From positions 7,650-71,649 of the forward strand of contig JBBILO010000004.1 of assembly GCA_037444855.1 (NCBI GenBank): a stretch of DNA of 64,000 nucleotides, read 5' to 3'. Origin of the DNA: JBBILO01 sp037444855. GTDB lineage: Bacteria; Patescibacteriota; Microgenomatia; UBA1406; GWC2-37-13. The position numbers were made by a program, and so were the translations under genes. Within the stretch, counting starts at the first letter, position 1, and each line of letters opens with the position of its first letter. The notes under the pieces are model-generated. The model saw only the letters and a program-made list of their open reading frames with translations. It made no database searches and was not told where the DNA came from. This document shows, piece by piece, positions 51,198 through 59,514 of the stretch.

Positions 51198-52232
51198 TTA
51201 ATTAATTTCATTATAATATTCTATAATTGCAATCTCAAGAGGAATTGATTCAATTGGACTGATTTTTAATAAATTATACGCTTCTAATAATTTTTTCATT
51301 AAAACCGCTATTTGTTTTTTGGTGAAATGGTATTTTACATCTCCTTTTGACAAAGTGATATTAATCAATTGTTCTCTTAATTCTTGGAGTGTATCTTCAA
51401 TAAGAATTTTAAAATTACCATTAGTTTGATAAAAATTATTTAACCATTCTAATATTGCTTTTAAATCTTTTTTTTGTATTAGAGTTAGGAAACTATCCTT
51501 TCTCAGGCCTAAATAATTTTTAACCGATTCAACATCATTAAAAATATTTTGAATCACTAACTCCTCAAATAATTTGGCGGCATCTCGGAACGAATTATCG
51601 CTATGTTGTGCAATTAATTTATAAACGTTCTCATTTATTTTAATATTTTCACCGGTGGCGATTCTTTTAAGCATAGAGACAACGTCATTTTTATCGGCTT
51701 TGGCAAAATTTAAGATAAAAGTCCTTGATCGAATGGTTGGTGGTACTCTTTCAGGATTGGTTGTAGCCAATATAAAATAAACGTTTGGTGGTGGTTCCTC
51801 CAAGGTTTTTAAAAAAGCGTTGAATCCTTCTGGAGTAATCATATGAACTTCATCAATAATAAAAATTCGATTTCGGGCAAGCATCGGTAAAAAGGAGGTA
51901 TTTTTTATGATTTGTCTTATCTCATCAATACCTCGATTGGAAGCGGCATCAATTTCAATGACATCAACTGATTGGGAGTTATCGATCGCTTGGCAGTTAG
52001 CACATTGGTTACAAGCATCTACTGAGTTTGATTTTTGAGCAAAAGAATTGTTTAAACAATTTATTGATTTGGCAATGATTCTTGCAATGGAAGTTTTTCC
52101 AATACCTTTTGGTCCTGTTAATAAAATGGCATGTGGTATATTTTTATTTTCTAATAATCTCTTAACTTTTCTCTTAATCTCTTGGTTATCAATTTCTTCA
52201 ATCCGTCTTGGACGATACTTTAAGTAAAACAT
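51198..52232 (-). CDS. dnaX: DNA polymerase III gamma subunit (clamp loader ATPase)
   Basis: 344 aa, gamma-length without tau C-terminal domains. Walker A GPKGIGKTS, the zinc module CNQCANC with a further Cys upstream, Walker B 'IFIIDEVHM', 'AFLKTLEEPPPNVYFILATT' and the SRT arginine motif are all present. It works with the holB and holA products. Its ATG overlaps the preceding stop by one base. Confidence 0.95.
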   Translation of the reverse strand: MFYLKYRPRRIEEIDNQEIKRKVKRLLENKNIPHAILLTGPKGIGKTSIARIIAKSINCLNNSFAQKSNSVDACNQCANCQAIDNSQSVDVIEIDAASNRGIDEIRQIIKNTSFLPMLARNRIFIIDEVHMITPEGFNAFLKTLEEPPPNVYFILATTNPERVPPTIRSRTFILNFAKADKNDVVSMLKRIATGENIKINENVYKLIAQHSDNSFRDAAKLFEELVIQNIFNDVESVKNYLGLRKDSFLTLIQKKDLKAILEWLNNFYQTNGNFKILIEDTLQELREQLINITLSKGDVKYHFTKKQIAVLMKKLLEAYNLLKISPIESIPLEIAIIEYYNEIN

Positions 52233-52540
52233 TAAGATAAAGAACTTTTAATACCATGATCGATCAATTGGATGGTCATTTGATCAATCTTTTTATTTTT
52301 TTCTGCTGCTAATAAAACTAATTGTGGGTAGCAGATGAAGATTTCAATCAAATTATTTTCTGGATAAAAGAAGCTTAGTACTGGATGAATAATTTGATCT
52401 TTAAGGTATTTTTTTGATAACTGTTTAATTTTAATCTTACCAACAAAAACAATATTTATATCATAGTTTTGATTTTTAAAATTTTCTTTTATCAATTTTC
52501 TATTAACTTTATAACGACTTGGACAGAAGACATTAACCAT
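52232..52540 (-). CDS. Degenerate YbeY-like protein, truncated before the metal site
   Basis: 102 aa from the ATG at 52538-52540. 'KIKIKQLSKKYLKDQIIHPVLSFFYPE', 'IEIFICYPQLVLLAAEKNKK' and 'IQLIDHGIKSSLS' follow the YbeY order (ELNxxYRxKDxxTDVLSF, GDIxI, HGxLHLxGYDH), but the protein stops after HGI. Only the first of the three zinc-binding His is left. The stop overlaps the dnaX start by one base and no frameshifted remainder exists. Known YbeY matures the 16S 3' end; this copy is probably not catalytic. It follows rpsU. Confidence 0.62.
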   Translation of the reverse strand: MVNVFCPSRYKVNRKLIKENFKNQNYDINIVFVGKIKIKQLSKKYLKDQIIHPVLSFFYPENNLIEIFICYPQLVLLAAEKNKKIDQMTIQLIDHGIKSSLS

Positions 52541-52552
52541 ATAAAAGAGCAA

Positions 52553-52714
52553 CTACTTTTTTAATTTTTGTTTTTCTTTTTTGATTAACGATGGTTTCTT
52601 ATAAAAAAGCTTATTTCTTAATTCTTCTAGAATATTTTCTTCAATGAAATATTTTGTAAATTTCCTGAAAAGAGATTCGTTACTTTCTCCTCTTTTTTTG
52701 ATGACAACAATCAT
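52553..52714 (-). CDS. rpsU: Ribosomal protein S21 (bS21)
   Basis: 53 aa, 'MIVVIKKRGESNESLFRKFTKYF' and 'ENILEELRNKLFYKKPS' match S21 (VxxxEpxexALRRFKR, EkaGilxElRrRexYEKPS). The ATG at 52712-52714 is preceded by AGGAGGTGATATA, a perfect ribosome binding site. The C-terminal tail is Lys rich. Confidence 0.93.
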   Translation of the reverse strand: MIVVIKKRGESNESLFRKFTKYFIEENILEELRNKLFYKKPSLIKKEKQKLKK

Positions 52715-52721
52715 TATATCA

Positions 52722-52728
52722 CCTCCTA
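52722..52728 (-). promoter_or_regulatory. Strong ribosome binding site of rpsU
   Basis: AGGAGGT on the minus strand, 7 bases before the ATG. One of the few perfect ribosome binding sites in this window. Confidence 0.85.
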
Positions 52729-52738
52729 ATGAATTTTA

Positions 52739-53572
52739 TTAAATTTTTTTAATAATTTCAATTACTTGATTGAGCTTTAGAAATGTCGGTTTTTTTAGCG
52801 GATTTTTTGCTGAGCCATTGATAATAATATTTTTTGACGGATGGAGATACCAATAAGCTTTGGGGTCTAAAGATCGGAGTTTTTCATAAACAGGGCTTAA
52901 ATCAATTTTTTTGCTAGGTTGGGATTTAATTTTAAGATATTTTTTCTTTGGGTCCTTGCGTATCGCTAACCTAAAATTCTTTTTTAAAGCTAATTTTAAA
53001 GACTCTTCATTTGAGCTAAAAAGAGCAATTGTTAAACCAAATTTCGATTGGAAAATTAATCCCTTTTTTAACTCTTCCTCCGCTTGAACTTTATTTTTAA
53101 ATCCTTGAAAAACAAAATCTAAATTTTCCAAATGAATTTTTATCAATTCCTGATCATCATGAACAATAGTTTTTGAATTTTCGATTATTTGATGAAGCAT
53201 TAATTCGTAACGATCATCGTCAGGTTGAGGAAAAAAAACTTCGCCAAAATGATCAATCTCATTGACGATTTCAACCAGTCTCTCAAGAGCTTGAGCATCT
53301 TTTTTTTTGAGAAAATTTTTTTCTTTTAAAAATTGAAAAACCTCTAAGGCGGCGCAAGTATTTTCATTGGTTTGATGGTGATCAAACTTTCCTAAACCAG
53401 TGTCAACATGAATGACGTTTTGGTCAACATCAGGCGGTTTACCGTCAAAAGTTGACCCTGCTGGAACAAACCTAATCACCGCCCCCTGCCAACCTTTATA
53501 AAATCTTTTGATAAGCCAAACGGCGGTAATCGCGTCTAAATCAGGAGATAAATGGGTGACAATAATTTTCAT
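52739..53572 (-). CDS. DHH-like phosphoesterase family protein
   Basis: 277 aa. The N-terminal 'IVTHLSPDLDAITAVWLI' and 'VIHVDTGLGKFDHHQTNENT' contain the DxD and DHH motifs of the DHH phosphoesterase superfamily; further possible metal ligands are in 'EIDHFGEVF'. The C-terminal half does not match a family I recognise. The substrate is unknown. Its start overlaps the end of proS by 4 bases, so coupled translation is likely. Confidence 0.65.
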   Translation of the reverse strand: MKIIVTHLSPDLDAITAVWLIKRFYKGWQGAVIRFVPAGSTFDGKPPDVDQNVIHVDTGLGKFDHHQTNENTCAALEVFQFLKEKNFLKKKDAQALERLVEIVNEIDHFGEVFFPQPDDDRYELMLHQIIENSKTIVHDDQELIKIHLENLDFVFQGFKNKVQAEEELKKGLIFQSKFGLTIALFSSNEESLKLALKKNFRLAIRKDPKKKYLKIKSQPSKKIDLSPVYEKLRSLDPKAYWYLHPSKNIIINGSAKNPLKKPTFLKLNQVIEIIKKI

Positions 53573-54831
53573 TCTTGGTGATAGTATTCGCTAATTTTCT
53601 TTAATAACTGGCTTTCGTCGACAAAAACGGTTTTAGAGTTTTTTCTTATTTTAAGTTCTATTTTATCCCTATTCTTTTTTGAGATAATAATTTGAATCGG
53701 AATTCCAATTAGATCAGCGTCGGTTAATTTTTTTCCAAAAGAGACTTTAGTCCGATCATCAAAAAGGGTAGGAATTGAATTGTTAACCAAAAGCTGATAG
53801 ATTTTATTTGAACGAGAAAAAGTATCATTATCATCTAGATTAAGACCAATGAGATGAGTTTTAAAAGGAGTGACTGTTTTTGGCCAAATAATTCCCTTTT
53901 CATCATGAAAAACTTCAACTAAAGCTCCAAGAATTCTTGTCACCCCGATCCCATAGCAGCCCATATACAAAAATACTTTTTTCTTGTTTCTATCTTCGAC
54001 ATATAAATCAAAGGCTTGGGAAAATCTTGTTCCTAAATCAAAGATATTACCAATTTCAATGGCTTTTCCAAATCTTATTTCGCCTTTATGACATTTTGGA
54101 CAGTTTGAACCCTCCCTTAATTTTGAGATTTCTTCATTTTGAGCAAAAGAGCATTTAGAGCAGTAAAAAAGATTAACTTCACCTGAGGGTGTTAAAACAT
54201 TGAATTCATGAGAAAATTTATCACTGAAGGTACCACCAGAGGCTTCAGTAATCTTTATCTCGAAAAAACACAATCGGTTAAAAATTTTTAAATAGGTGCC
54301 AAGGACTTTTTGATAATATTTTTTTAAATCATCTGCTGTTAAATGAAACGAATATAAATCTTTCATTATAAACTCTCTTCCTCTTAAAATCCCAGATTTC
54401 GGACGGGGTTCATCACGGAATTTGTTTGAAATATGATAAAGAGCTAATGGTAAATCTTTATACGAATTAACAAATTTTTTTACTAAAGGAGTAACAATCT
54501 CCTCATGGGTTGGTCCGAGGGCATATAGTTGACCATATTGACTTTTTGTCTTAAATAAGACATCGACATTTTCCCAACGACCTGTTTTCTCCCAATAGAT
54601 TTTGGGATGAAGAGAAGGCATAAGAATTTCGAAAGCGCTAATTTGATTTAATTCTTCTCGGATGATCTCAATAATATTATCAATGACTATTTTTCCAAGG
54701 GGAAGCAAGGTATAAATACCTGAAGCAACCTGATCGATATAGCCTGCTTTTAGTAGCAATTGGTGGTTAATTGAATCGTACTTTTTAATTGGAATATTGA
54801 GCGTTTTTCCAAATAATTTTGAATATAACAT
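53569..54831 (-). CDS. proS: Prolyl-tRNA synthetase without the editing insertion
   Basis: 420 aa against about 570 for bacterial-type ProRS. Motif 2 region 'YHISNKFRDEPRPKSGILRGREFIMKDLYSFH', motif 3 'MGCYGIGVTRILGALVE' and the C-terminal anticodon domain are present. The INS editing domain that removes Ala-tRNA-Pro is replaced by about 40 residues with a CSKC..CPKC zinc-ribbon-like pair. It overlaps the neighbouring stop (54831) by one base. Confidence 0.93.
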   Translation of the reverse strand: MLYSKLFGKTLNIPIKKYDSINHQLLLKAGYIDQVASGIYTLLPLGKIVIDNIIEIIREELNQISAFEILMPSLHPKIYWEKTGRWENVDVLFKTKSQYGQLYALGPTHEEIVTPLVKKFVNSYKDLPLALYHISNKFRDEPRPKSGILRGREFIMKDLYSFHLTADDLKKYYQKVLGTYLKIFNRLCFFEIKITEASGGTFSDKFSHEFNVLTPSGEVNLFYCSKCSFAQNEEISKLREGSNCPKCHKGEIRFGKAIEIGNIFDLGTRFSQAFDLYVEDRNKKKVFLYMGCYGIGVTRILGALVEVFHDEKGIIWPKTVTPFKTHLIGLNLDDNDTFSRSNKIYQLLVNNSIPTLFDDRTKVSFGKKLTDADLIGIPIQIIISKKNRDKIELKIRKNSKTVFVDESQLLKKISEYYHQE

Positions 54832-55379
54832 TATTTTGTTTTGACATTAAAACCTAAATTATCAAGGACTTTTCCAACTGTTTCTAGCGGCCCAGATGAA
54901 TAAGTATCGATAACTAAGTGATAATATTTTTCGTTAAAAAAGTTATAATCTCCGTAAATTTTTTTCCAGGTTTTCAAATTATCCTCTTCCCTCTCTCTAA
55001 TAATCTTTTTAGCTACTTCGATATTAACTTTATCTCGGTTAACAACTCGATCAATTTTAAGTGCTGGATTTGAACAAATAAGTAAAACTCTTAAAGTATC
55101 ATGACGGTTACGCGCTAAAAAACCAGCCAACCACGACTCAATAACTATTTTGCCTTTTTTTAACAAACCAATCGTTCTTTCGTCAATTTGCTCATGGATC
55201 TCTTTTGGCGCTAGGCCGGCTTTTGGATTAACATACTCTTTGAGATAATCACGAAGGATTTGGCCGCTAGAGGTAAAATACCAGCCGAGCGGCTCGAGAA
55301 ACGGTTTGAGATTATTTAATAAAGTATTTTTTCCGGTAGCTACTCCACCGGAAATAGTAATATTCTTGAATTTGAGCAT
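54831..55379 (-). CDS. Cytidylate kinase-like P-loop kinase
   Basis: 182 aa. The P-loop 'SGGVATGKNTLLNNL', 'WYFTSSGQILRDYL' and the DRVVNRD/REREEDN lid region fit the cytidylate kinase (archaeal/short Cmk) group. Assignment as CMP kinase is likely but adenylate-like alternatives exist. It lies between rseP (2-base gap) and proS. Confidence 0.75.
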   Translation of the reverse strand: MLKFKNITISGGVATGKNTLLNNLKPFLEPLGWYFTSSGQILRDYLKEYVNPKAGLAPKEIHEQIDERTIGLLKKGKIVIESWLAGFLARNRHDTLRVLLICSNPALKIDRVVNRDKVNIEVAKKIIREREEDNLKTWKKIYGDYNFFNEKYYHLVIDTYSSGPLETVGKVLDNLGFNVKTK

Positions 55380-55381
55380 AT

Positions 55382-56449
55382 TTATTTTTTGTTGATAATT
55401 CTTATTATATCATTAACAGAGACAGTAATAGCTAAAAGAATAAGAATCAAGAAACCAAAGAAATTTAGGTAGTACTCAATCTTCTTATTTATCTTTTTTT
55501 TTGTAATAGCTTCATACATGACAAAGACAAGACGACCTCCATCGAGCGCTGGAAAAGGCAAAATATTAATAACGGCCAAATTTAGGGAAAGAAGAGCTAA
55601 AAATTCTAAATAAGCATTTTTTCCAAATTTTATTACCTCTGAAGTGTATTGGGCAATTCCAATAGGACCAGCAACCTCAATTCTCTGTGACTTTTCAAAA
55701 ATTGAGTAATAGGCCAATTTAGAGAACTCAATAAAAATATTCAATATAATTTTAAAACAATCAAAAAGTCCATAGAATGGCGCCTGCCACCAAGGATATT
55801 TTTTTTCAAGAAAATGAGTGATCGTTATCCCTAGAGGTCCTTGATTAGACGGTGGATTTTTTCGAGGTATGATTTCGACAGTTATCTCTTTAGTTTCCCG
55901 AACCAGAACTAATTTAATTTCTTTACCGGCGTATTTTTTAGTTAAGTTAACTAACTCTTCGGATTTTTTTAGATCAAAAACTTGATGATCAATAACCAAA
56001 GCTTTAATGATATCATTTTTTTTTATTCCCGCCTTTTGGGCTGGCGATTGGCTAATAACATTTTCAACGATGATTTTATTTGCTGGTACCGGTACTCCTT
56101 GAGTAAAGAGATATGAATAAATAATCCAACCAAGAATAAAATTTCCTAAAACACCGCCGATAATGATCATCGCTTTTTCAAGAGGGCTCTTGAAAGCAAA
56201 GGCTATTTTTCTTAAACCCTTTTTAATATCGCCCGATTCATCTTCACCGTAGAGCTTAACAAAACCACCAAAGGGAAGCAAATTAATAGAATACAATGTT
56301 TCGCCAATTTTAACGCCAAAAAATCTTGGGGGAAGGCCTAAACCGAATTCTTCAACTAATACTCCTCTTTTTTTGGCCATAATCAAATGGCCTAATTCAT
56401 GAATGACTACTAATATCGAAAGGGTGGCTATGAAAATTAGTATGTTCAT
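55382..56449 (-). CDS. rseP: Site-2 protease RseP (M50 family)
   Basis: 355 aa intramembrane zinc protease. HELGH is near residue 18, a PDZ domain lies at about 120-200 ('SPAQKAGIKKNDIIKALV'), and the third zinc ligand is in 'NILPFPALDGGRLVF'. Four membrane segments. It overlaps frr by 4 bases. With HtrA and CtpA it is the third PDZ protease of the window. No anti-sigma factor partner is seen nearby. Confidence 0.94.
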   Translation of the reverse strand: MNILIFIATLSILVVIHELGHLIMAKKRGVLVEEFGLGLPPRFFGVKIGETLYSINLLPFGGFVKLYGEDESGDIKKGLRKIAFAFKSPLEKAMIIIGGVLGNFILGWIIYSYLFTQGVPVPANKIIVENVISQSPAQKAGIKKNDIIKALVIDHQVFDLKKSEELVNLTKKYAGKEIKLVLVRETKEITVEIIPRKNPPSNQGPLGITITHFLEKKYPWWQAPFYGLFDCFKIILNIFIEFSKLAYYSIFEKSQRIEVAGPIGIAQYTSEVIKFGKNAYLEFLALLSLNLAVINILPFPALDGGRLVFVMYEAITKKKINKKIEYYLNFFGFLILILLAITVSVNDIIRIINKK

Positions 56450-57006
56450 AGAGTCAAAATTTCTTTTTGTTTTGAATTTTTTATAACATCAATTTCATTA
56501 ATCATATTTTTTGTTTTTTCTTCAATCTGCTTCTCTAACCTAAATTTTTGATCCTCTGAAATTTCTTTATTTTCAAAACCGGTTTTAATTTTTTTTCTTG
56601 CTTCATCTCGGTATTTTCTAATCTGATTTTTCCATTTTTCAATGATTTGATTTAAAAGTTTAAGATATTTTAATCGTTGTTCTTGAGATAGAGGTGGAAA
56701 TAAAATTTTAAACTGATTATTTTCAAGTTGCGGAGTGATACCAAGCGGTGATTTTAAGAGTGCCTTTTCAACATCACGAATGATTGATAAATCAAACGGT
56801 TTAACGACTAAAGTAAAATTGTCATAGTTGGTAATTGAAGCCAATTCATTGAGCTTTAATCTCATTTGACCCTGATAGGTATCAACAATGATATTTTCGA
56901 TTAAAGATGGGTTAACCTTACCGGCGCGAATTGTTTTGATTTCTTCCTTTAATTGAAAAAAAGAGCTTTGAGCTTTCTGGTCAAACCAAGAGATAATGTT
57001 ATCCAT
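56446..57006 (-). CDS. frr: Ribosome recycling factor
   Basis: 186 aa from the ATG at 57004-57006 ('MDNIISWFDQKAQSSFFQL'). 'IRAGKVNPSLIENIIVDTYQGQM' and 'NDxR/KxR' helices 'KYRDEARKKIKTGFENKEISEDQKFRLEKQIE' are standard. Overlaps tsf by 8 bases. The rpsB-tsf-frr order lacks pyrH, which often lies between tsf and frr. Confidence 0.94.
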   Translation of the reverse strand: MDNIISWFDQKAQSSFFQLKEEIKTIRAGKVNPSLIENIIVDTYQGQMRLKLNELASITNYDNFTLVVKPFDLSIIRDVEKALLKSPLGITPQLENNQFKILFPPLSQEQRLKYLKLLNQIIEKWKNQIRKYRDEARKKIKTGFENKEISEDQKFRLEKQIEEKTKNMINEIDVIKNSKQKEILTL

Positions 57007-57463
57007 GATTATTTTCACCTACCTGCCAACGAATGAATCTTTTAATTTCTATCTTTTCTCCAAATTTTAAATTAGCTTCATTAATTAGATCTTTAATTTT
57101 TTTGGTTGGAGTTTTAACAAACTCTTGTTCTAGTAATTCTTCTATAGTCCGAGGATTCAAAGAGGCAATGTGGATTGCCAGATCATATCCTAAAGTTTTA
57201 AATTCGTTATTATTGGCAACAAAATCTGTTTCAGAAGCAATTTCAACTAGGGAGGCTATTTGAAAATTATGATGAACATAAGAAAATACTCCTCCCAAAG
57301 CTGCTTTTCTTTGTTTTTTTTCCATGACTTTCTCTGCTCCCCATTGAGTTAGTAGTTTTTCTGCTTTTTTAAGATCATTGTTTGCTTCTTTAAGGGCTTT
57401 TTGACACAAAGAATATGAAACTCCTGTTTTTTCTCTTAATGTTTTAACTAATGAGACGTCCAT
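56999..57463 (-). CDS. tsf: Elongation factor Ts, short form
   Basis: 154 aa against 200-290 for typical EF-Ts. 'VKTLREKTGVSYSLCQKALKEANNDLKKAEKLL' (UBA-like N-domain) and 'SYVHHNFQIASLVEIASETDFVANNNEFKTLGYDLAIHIA' (core with the TDFVA motif that contacts EF-Tu) are present. The second core subdomain and coiled coil are lost. Short EF-Ts is common in reduced genomes. Confidence 0.93.
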   Translation of the reverse strand: MDVSLVKTLREKTGVSYSLCQKALKEANNDLKKAEKLLTQWGAEKVMEKKQRKAALGGVFSYVHHNFQIASLVEIASETDFVANNNEFKTLGYDLAIHIASLNPRTIEELLEQEFVKTPTKKIKDLINEANLKFGEKIEIKRFIRWQVGENNHG

Positions 57464-57465
57464 AA

Positions 57466-58143
57466 CTAGTTAAATAGCAAATTGAGTATGATACTGACTG
57501 ACGTTAATAAATCATCATTTCCAAAAATTGGATAATCAATAAGATTAGGATTAAAATTAGTATCGCAAATTCCAATCGTTTTTATACCCATTTTTTTTGC
57601 CTCATTAAAAGCATTGAATTCTTTTTTTAAGTCAATAATAAATAAAAAGTCAGGCCTTTTATCAAGATCAATAACGCCACGATAGATATTCTCAAGTTTT
57701 CTCAGTTTTTTTTGCAACTTTAGCTGTTCGTGTTTTGGAAATATTTTCCATTTTCCTTCTTCTTCATCCTTTCTCATTTGCTTTATTGACTCAATATTTT
57801 TATACATAACTTCAAAATTCGTTAAAAAACCAGATGGCCATTTACTGGTTAAGTAGGAAAAATGATAATTCTTTGCCAGATCTTCAATCAATGGGGCAAA
57901 AATTTTTTTAGTACTTACCATCAATAATTTCTTGTTCTTTTCATTAAGAATTTTTTGCAATAAATTTTTTAGACTCACAAGCTGTTGGTAAGTAAAGTTT
58001 AAATCAATAATGGCATTACCATTTTGGAAGGTATAAAGATATTTTTTAAAGGCTGGATGGGTTCGGTTTTTTTTATGTCCTAAATACACCTTATTTTTAA
58101 AAAGTTCTATAATCACTTTGTTTTTATCATTTATATCAATCAT
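57466..58143 (-). CDS. rpsB: Ribosomal protein S2 (uS2)
   Basis: 225 aa. 'NKVYLGHKKNRTHPAFKKYLYTFQNGNAIIDLNFTYQQL' and 'DFLFIIDLKKEFNAFNEAKKMGIKTIGICDTNFNPNLIDYPIFGNDD' are diagnostic. First gene of rpsB-tsf-frr-rseP. A GATAAAAT stretch lies 9 bases before the ATG. Confidence 0.94.
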   Translation of the reverse strand: MIDINDKNKVIIELFKNKVYLGHKKNRTHPAFKKYLYTFQNGNAIIDLNFTYQQLVSLKNLLQKILNEKNKKLLMVSTKKIFAPLIEDLAKNYHFSYLTSKWPSGFLTNFEVMYKNIESIKQMRKDEEEGKWKIFPKHEQLKLQKKLRKLENIYRGVIDLDKRPDFLFIIDLKKEFNAFNEAKKMGIKTIGICDTNFNPNLIDYPIFGNDDLLTSVSIILNLLFN

Positions 58144-58185
58144 ATTCTTGCAATTTTATCAGTAATCGATCTTTTTTTCAATCGG

Positions 58186-59061
58186 TTAAATTTTTAAGCT
58201 TTTAAGGTATTGACGAAATTTACCGTTGATATCAGGATGTTTTAAAGCAAATTCGACGACCGTTTTCAGATATTCAAATTTATTGCCAGTGTCATAATAC
58301 TTTCCGTTTTTGATCTCTATCGCATAGACAGGATGGTGTTTAGCCAAAGTATCAATGGCTTCTGGTAAATAGTGTTCGCCACCTTTTCCTGGTTTTTGCG
58401 TATTAAGGATCGGAAAAATATCTGGTGTGAGAACGTATCCGGAAACAATCGCCAAGTCAGAAGGTTGATTTTTGACTCCTGGCTTTTCAATTAATTGGTT
58501 GACGCGCCATACACCTTTTTCAATCTCTTCCCCCTTAACAAAGGCATAACGATCAGCATCCTCTTTATTTGTTGTTCTTATGCCGCAAAGGATGGTTGTA
58601 CGATACTTATAATAGGCATCAATTAATTGCGTAGCTCGACTTGGCTTGGCATAAACAAAATCATCTCCCCACAAAACAAGAAAGGGTTCATCATTTGTTA
58701 AATGCTGCGCTGATCTTATCGGAGTCGCATTCCCATAGGGACCTTTTTGTCGAATATAAACGAAGTTAGCTAGTTCCGAAATTTTTTTTATTTCTTCTAG
58801 AAGTTGCAGTTTATTTCCATGAATTAGATTGTTAACAAGTTCAGCGTTGGGAATGTCAAAATGATCCTCAATTGCTCTTTTGCTATATCCGGTGACAATA
58901 ATCACATCTTCAATTCCTGAGGCAACTGCTTCTTCCACGACATACTGGATTACAGGTTTATCAACAATTGGCAACATTTCCTTAGGCATCGCTTTAGTCT
59001 GGGGAAGAAATCTGGTCCCAAAACCAGCAGCAGGTATGATCACTTTAGTTATTTTTTTCAT
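58186..59061 (-). CDS. galU: UTP-glucose-1-phosphate uridylyltransferase
   Basis: 291 aa from the ATG at 59059-59061. 'VIIPAAGFGTRFLPQTKAMPKEMLPIVDKPVIQYVVEEA' is the nucleotide-binding signature and 'EKP' and 'GKGGEHYLPEAI' complete it. Makes UDP-glucose for surface glycans, downstream of the phosphohexomutase (17002). It starts next to the end of the Ig-like gene (1-base gap). Confidence 0.95.
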   Translation of the reverse strand: MKKITKVIIPAAGFGTRFLPQTKAMPKEMLPIVDKPVIQYVVEEAVASGIEDVIIVTGYSKRAIEDHFDIPNAELVNNLIHGNKLQLLEEIKKISELANFVYIRQKGPYGNATPIRSAQHLTNDEPFLVLWGDDFVYAKPSRATQLIDAYYKYRTTILCGIRTTNKEDADRYAFVKGEEIEKGVWRVNQLIEKPGVKNQPSDLAIVSGYVLTPDIFPILNTQKPGKGGEHYLPEAIDTLAKHHPVYAIEIKNGKYYDTGNKFEYLKTVVEFALKHPDINGKFRQYLKSLKI

Positions 59062-59062
59062 A

Positions 59063-59476
59063 CTATTCAAATTTAACAGAAACTTTATTTTTTAAGACAA
59101 TATTATCATTAACAATCGCTTCAATATTAGCGATACCGGGAGAGTCATTGATTAAAAAAAACTCTGCTTTTCCAAGCTTATCAGTCATTAAATTATTCTC
59201 TTTGAAACGACCAATGTTTGATATCAAAGTCACCTTTTTATTGACCAAGGGAATTTGCTTATTGTTCATAACAAAGACTGTTATCTTAACCTCAGAAGGT
59301 TGTTTTAAATTAACAGTTAACGGCCAGGCGAGGATTAAACTTTTTTCAGCCGATGGATTATTCTCTTCACTCGCTCTAGTGAAGAACCCACTTGTTCTTC
59401 GCGAAGTCACTATTACTGAAAACAATGAGAAAAAGCTAAAAAAAATTAGAAGCAAAACGATTAACTTTTTATCCAT
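59063..59476 (-). CDS. Exported Ig-like (Big_1/invasin-type) single-domain protein
   Basis: 137 aa from the ATG at 59474-59476 (MDKK). One N-terminal membrane segment (about 4-22), then a single beta-rich domain: 'VKITVFVMNNKQIPLVNKKVTLISNIGRF', 'TDKLGKAEFFLINDSPGIANIEAIVNDNI', matching the bacterial Ig-like group 1 pattern. Possible role in surface display or protein contacts; no partner known. TAAAAT ends 7 bases before this ATG. Confidence 0.72.
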   Translation of the reverse strand: MDKKLIVLLLIFFSFFSLFSVIVTSRRTSGFFTRASEENNPSAEKSLILAWPLTVNLKQPSEVKITVFVMNNKQIPLVNKKVTLISNIGRFKENNLMTDKLGKAEFFLINDSPGIANIEAIVNDNIVLKNKVSVKFE

Positions 59477-59514
59477 AAAATACATTTTACTTTAAAAAAA
59501 TTAAAAGTCAAATT

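Noticed and set aside
52232..52540. A frameshift that would restore a full YbeY
   Set aside because: No HLxGYDH-like sequence is present in any frame between the stop and dnaX; the stop overlaps the dnaX start.
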